Origin: JADJLQ01 sp034439915 | GTDB taxonomy: Bacteria > Bacteroidota > Bacteroidia > Chitinophagales > Saprospiraceae | Assembly: GCA_034439915.1 (NCBI GenBank) | Contig: JAWXBI010000110.1 | Span: forward strand, 1-22,969 | Reading direction: 5' to 3' | DNA: 22,969 nucleotides | Program-made: the position numbers and the translations under genes | The notes under the pieces: model-generated | Told to the model about the DNA's origin: nothing | Databases searched by the model: none | The model's input: only the letters and a program-made list of their open reading frames with translations | Shown: one piece after another, positions 22,436 through 22,969 of the stretch | Layout of the letters: each line of letters opens with the position of its first letter | How positions within the stretch are numbered: the stretch's first letter is position 1

Positions 22436-22969
22436 TTAATTCAATTTAAACTGGACAGGTAAGTTAAACTGTACTCTCACCGGATTACCTCGTTGTTTAC
22501 CGGGTTTCCATCGTTCACCCATTTCATTCATGGAATTGACGACTCTTAAGGCTTCTTCACCACATCCGCCACCAATATCCCGCACTACTCTTGCATCGGT
22601 TATCCTACCGTCTTTTTCAACTACGAAAGTTACTACAACCCTGCCCTGAACCCCATTCTCTTTGGCTATATTGGGATATTTAATATTCTTATACAGGTAT
22701 TGAAGCATTTTTTCGTCAGCACATTTTTTCTTTTCATCGTTTGATCCTTTGTCTTCACAACCCGGAAAACGAGGAGCTTCTTCGACCACTTTAAATATCT
22801 CATCCGGCTCTTCTTTTGGAGGGGGAGGTGGTGGTGGTGGGGGCGGTGCTTTTTTAGGCTCTGGTGGAGGAGGAGCTTCCACAACAGTTTCTTCCTGGAT
22901 CGATTGATCAACAAATTCCACCTTTTCCTCAATTTTTTCCTCTGTGATCTTGATTTCCTGGACTACTGG
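22436..22969 (-). CDS. Energy transducer TonB-family protein with proline-rich stalk, 5'-truncated by the window edge
   Basis: The frame is open to the last base of the window (reading PVVQEIKITEEKIEEK before the GTG at 22919-22921), so the start and membrane anchor lie outside. Visible: an acidic segment, a proline-rich stalk (EAPPPPEPKKAPPPPPPPPP and following PKEEP), FPGCED, a Cys-containing charged helix, LQYLYKNIKYPNIAKENGVQ, GRVVVTFVVEKDGRITDARV and GGGCGEEALRVVNSMNEMG to VRVQFNLPVQFKLN. It is the classical layout of a Bacteroidota TonB that spans the periplasm to energise outer-membrane receptors. The C-terminal domain is closely similar to that of the neighbouring shorter protein (IGGGCGEEALRVVNSMNEM is identical in both). 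It ends at a strong terminator. Confidence 0.92.
   Translation of the reverse strand, partial: PVVQEIKITEEKIEEKVEFVDQSIQEETVVEAPPPPEPKKAPPPPPPPPPPKEEPDEIFKVVEEAPRFPGCEDKGSNDEKKKCADEKMLQYLYKNIKYPNIAKENGVQGRVVVTFVVEKDGRITDARVVRDIGGGCGEEALRVVNSMNEMGERWKPGKQRGNPVRVQFNLPVQFKLN

Noticed and set aside
1..22969. CRISPR arrays, tRNA or rRNA genes, riboswitches
   Set aside because: No regularly spaced direct repeats, cloverleaf sequences or conserved riboswitch cores were noticed; a covariance-model scan was not possible here.

Overview
The window reads as a stretch of a Bacteroidota chromosome, plausibly a Saprospiria/Chitinophagia-type environmental lineage. This rests on family recognition by eye: a NagZ-like GH3 fused to a serine beta-lactamase-type domain, two neighbouring TonB-C proteins of the proline-rich Bacteroidota type, an alanine dehydrogenase with a long N-terminus, an AraC regulator of a Bacteroidota-typical subfamily, weak or absent Shine-Dalgarno sequences, and one clear TTTG-N19-TAnnTTTG promoter. 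No rRNA, tRNA or CRISPR array was seen.

Layout. 1-5.0 kb (ordinary, + strand): the 3' part of a type I restriction-modification methylase subunit (HsdM), a YncE-like beta-propeller/phosphoesterase protein, a pair of GNRA-loop hairpins joined by a GGTTAA/GGCTGA hexamer satellite, and an APC-family amino acid permease flanked on both sides by degenerate satellite tracts.

5.0-16.8 kb (accessory, low coding density): a graveyard of gene pieces between a few intact genes. Intact: AraC regulator, lipocalin, FG-GAP/VCBS secreted protein with a good promoter, cupin lipoprotein, alanine dehydrogenase. Broken: a second alanine dehydrogenase C-terminus, a possible beta-helix enzyme end, IS3-family OrfA/OrfB with an A7 frameshift site, a TPR piece, a DUF1801 piece, a rhodanese tail, a scrambled alpha/beta-hydrolase, a methyltransferase C-terminus abutting head-to-head a cysteine-synthase-like gene with a nonsense codon next to its PLP lysine, an IS21 IstA N-terminus, and a metallo-beta-lactamase-fold tail. 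Several are too short for ORF callers and were found by translating spacers. Between them lie IS21-type end arrays, a REP-like palindrome, and long imperfect palindromes with related ends (a 371-bp one and a 97-bp one bracket the cupin gene).

16.8-23 kb (ordinary): a TMTC-like membrane protein with C-terminal TPRs, 5 bp upstream of a 992-residue GH3/beta-lactamase-family fusion (likely one transcript for envelope or peptidoglycan-sugar metabolism), then two tandem paralogous TonB-C proteins on the minus strand separated by a strong intrinsic terminator.

I did not find a convincing new multi-gene system. The most noteworthy signals are the family of long palindromic spacers, the IS21-end/hydrolase duplication, the GNRA hairpin-satellite cluster and the density of decayed genes.
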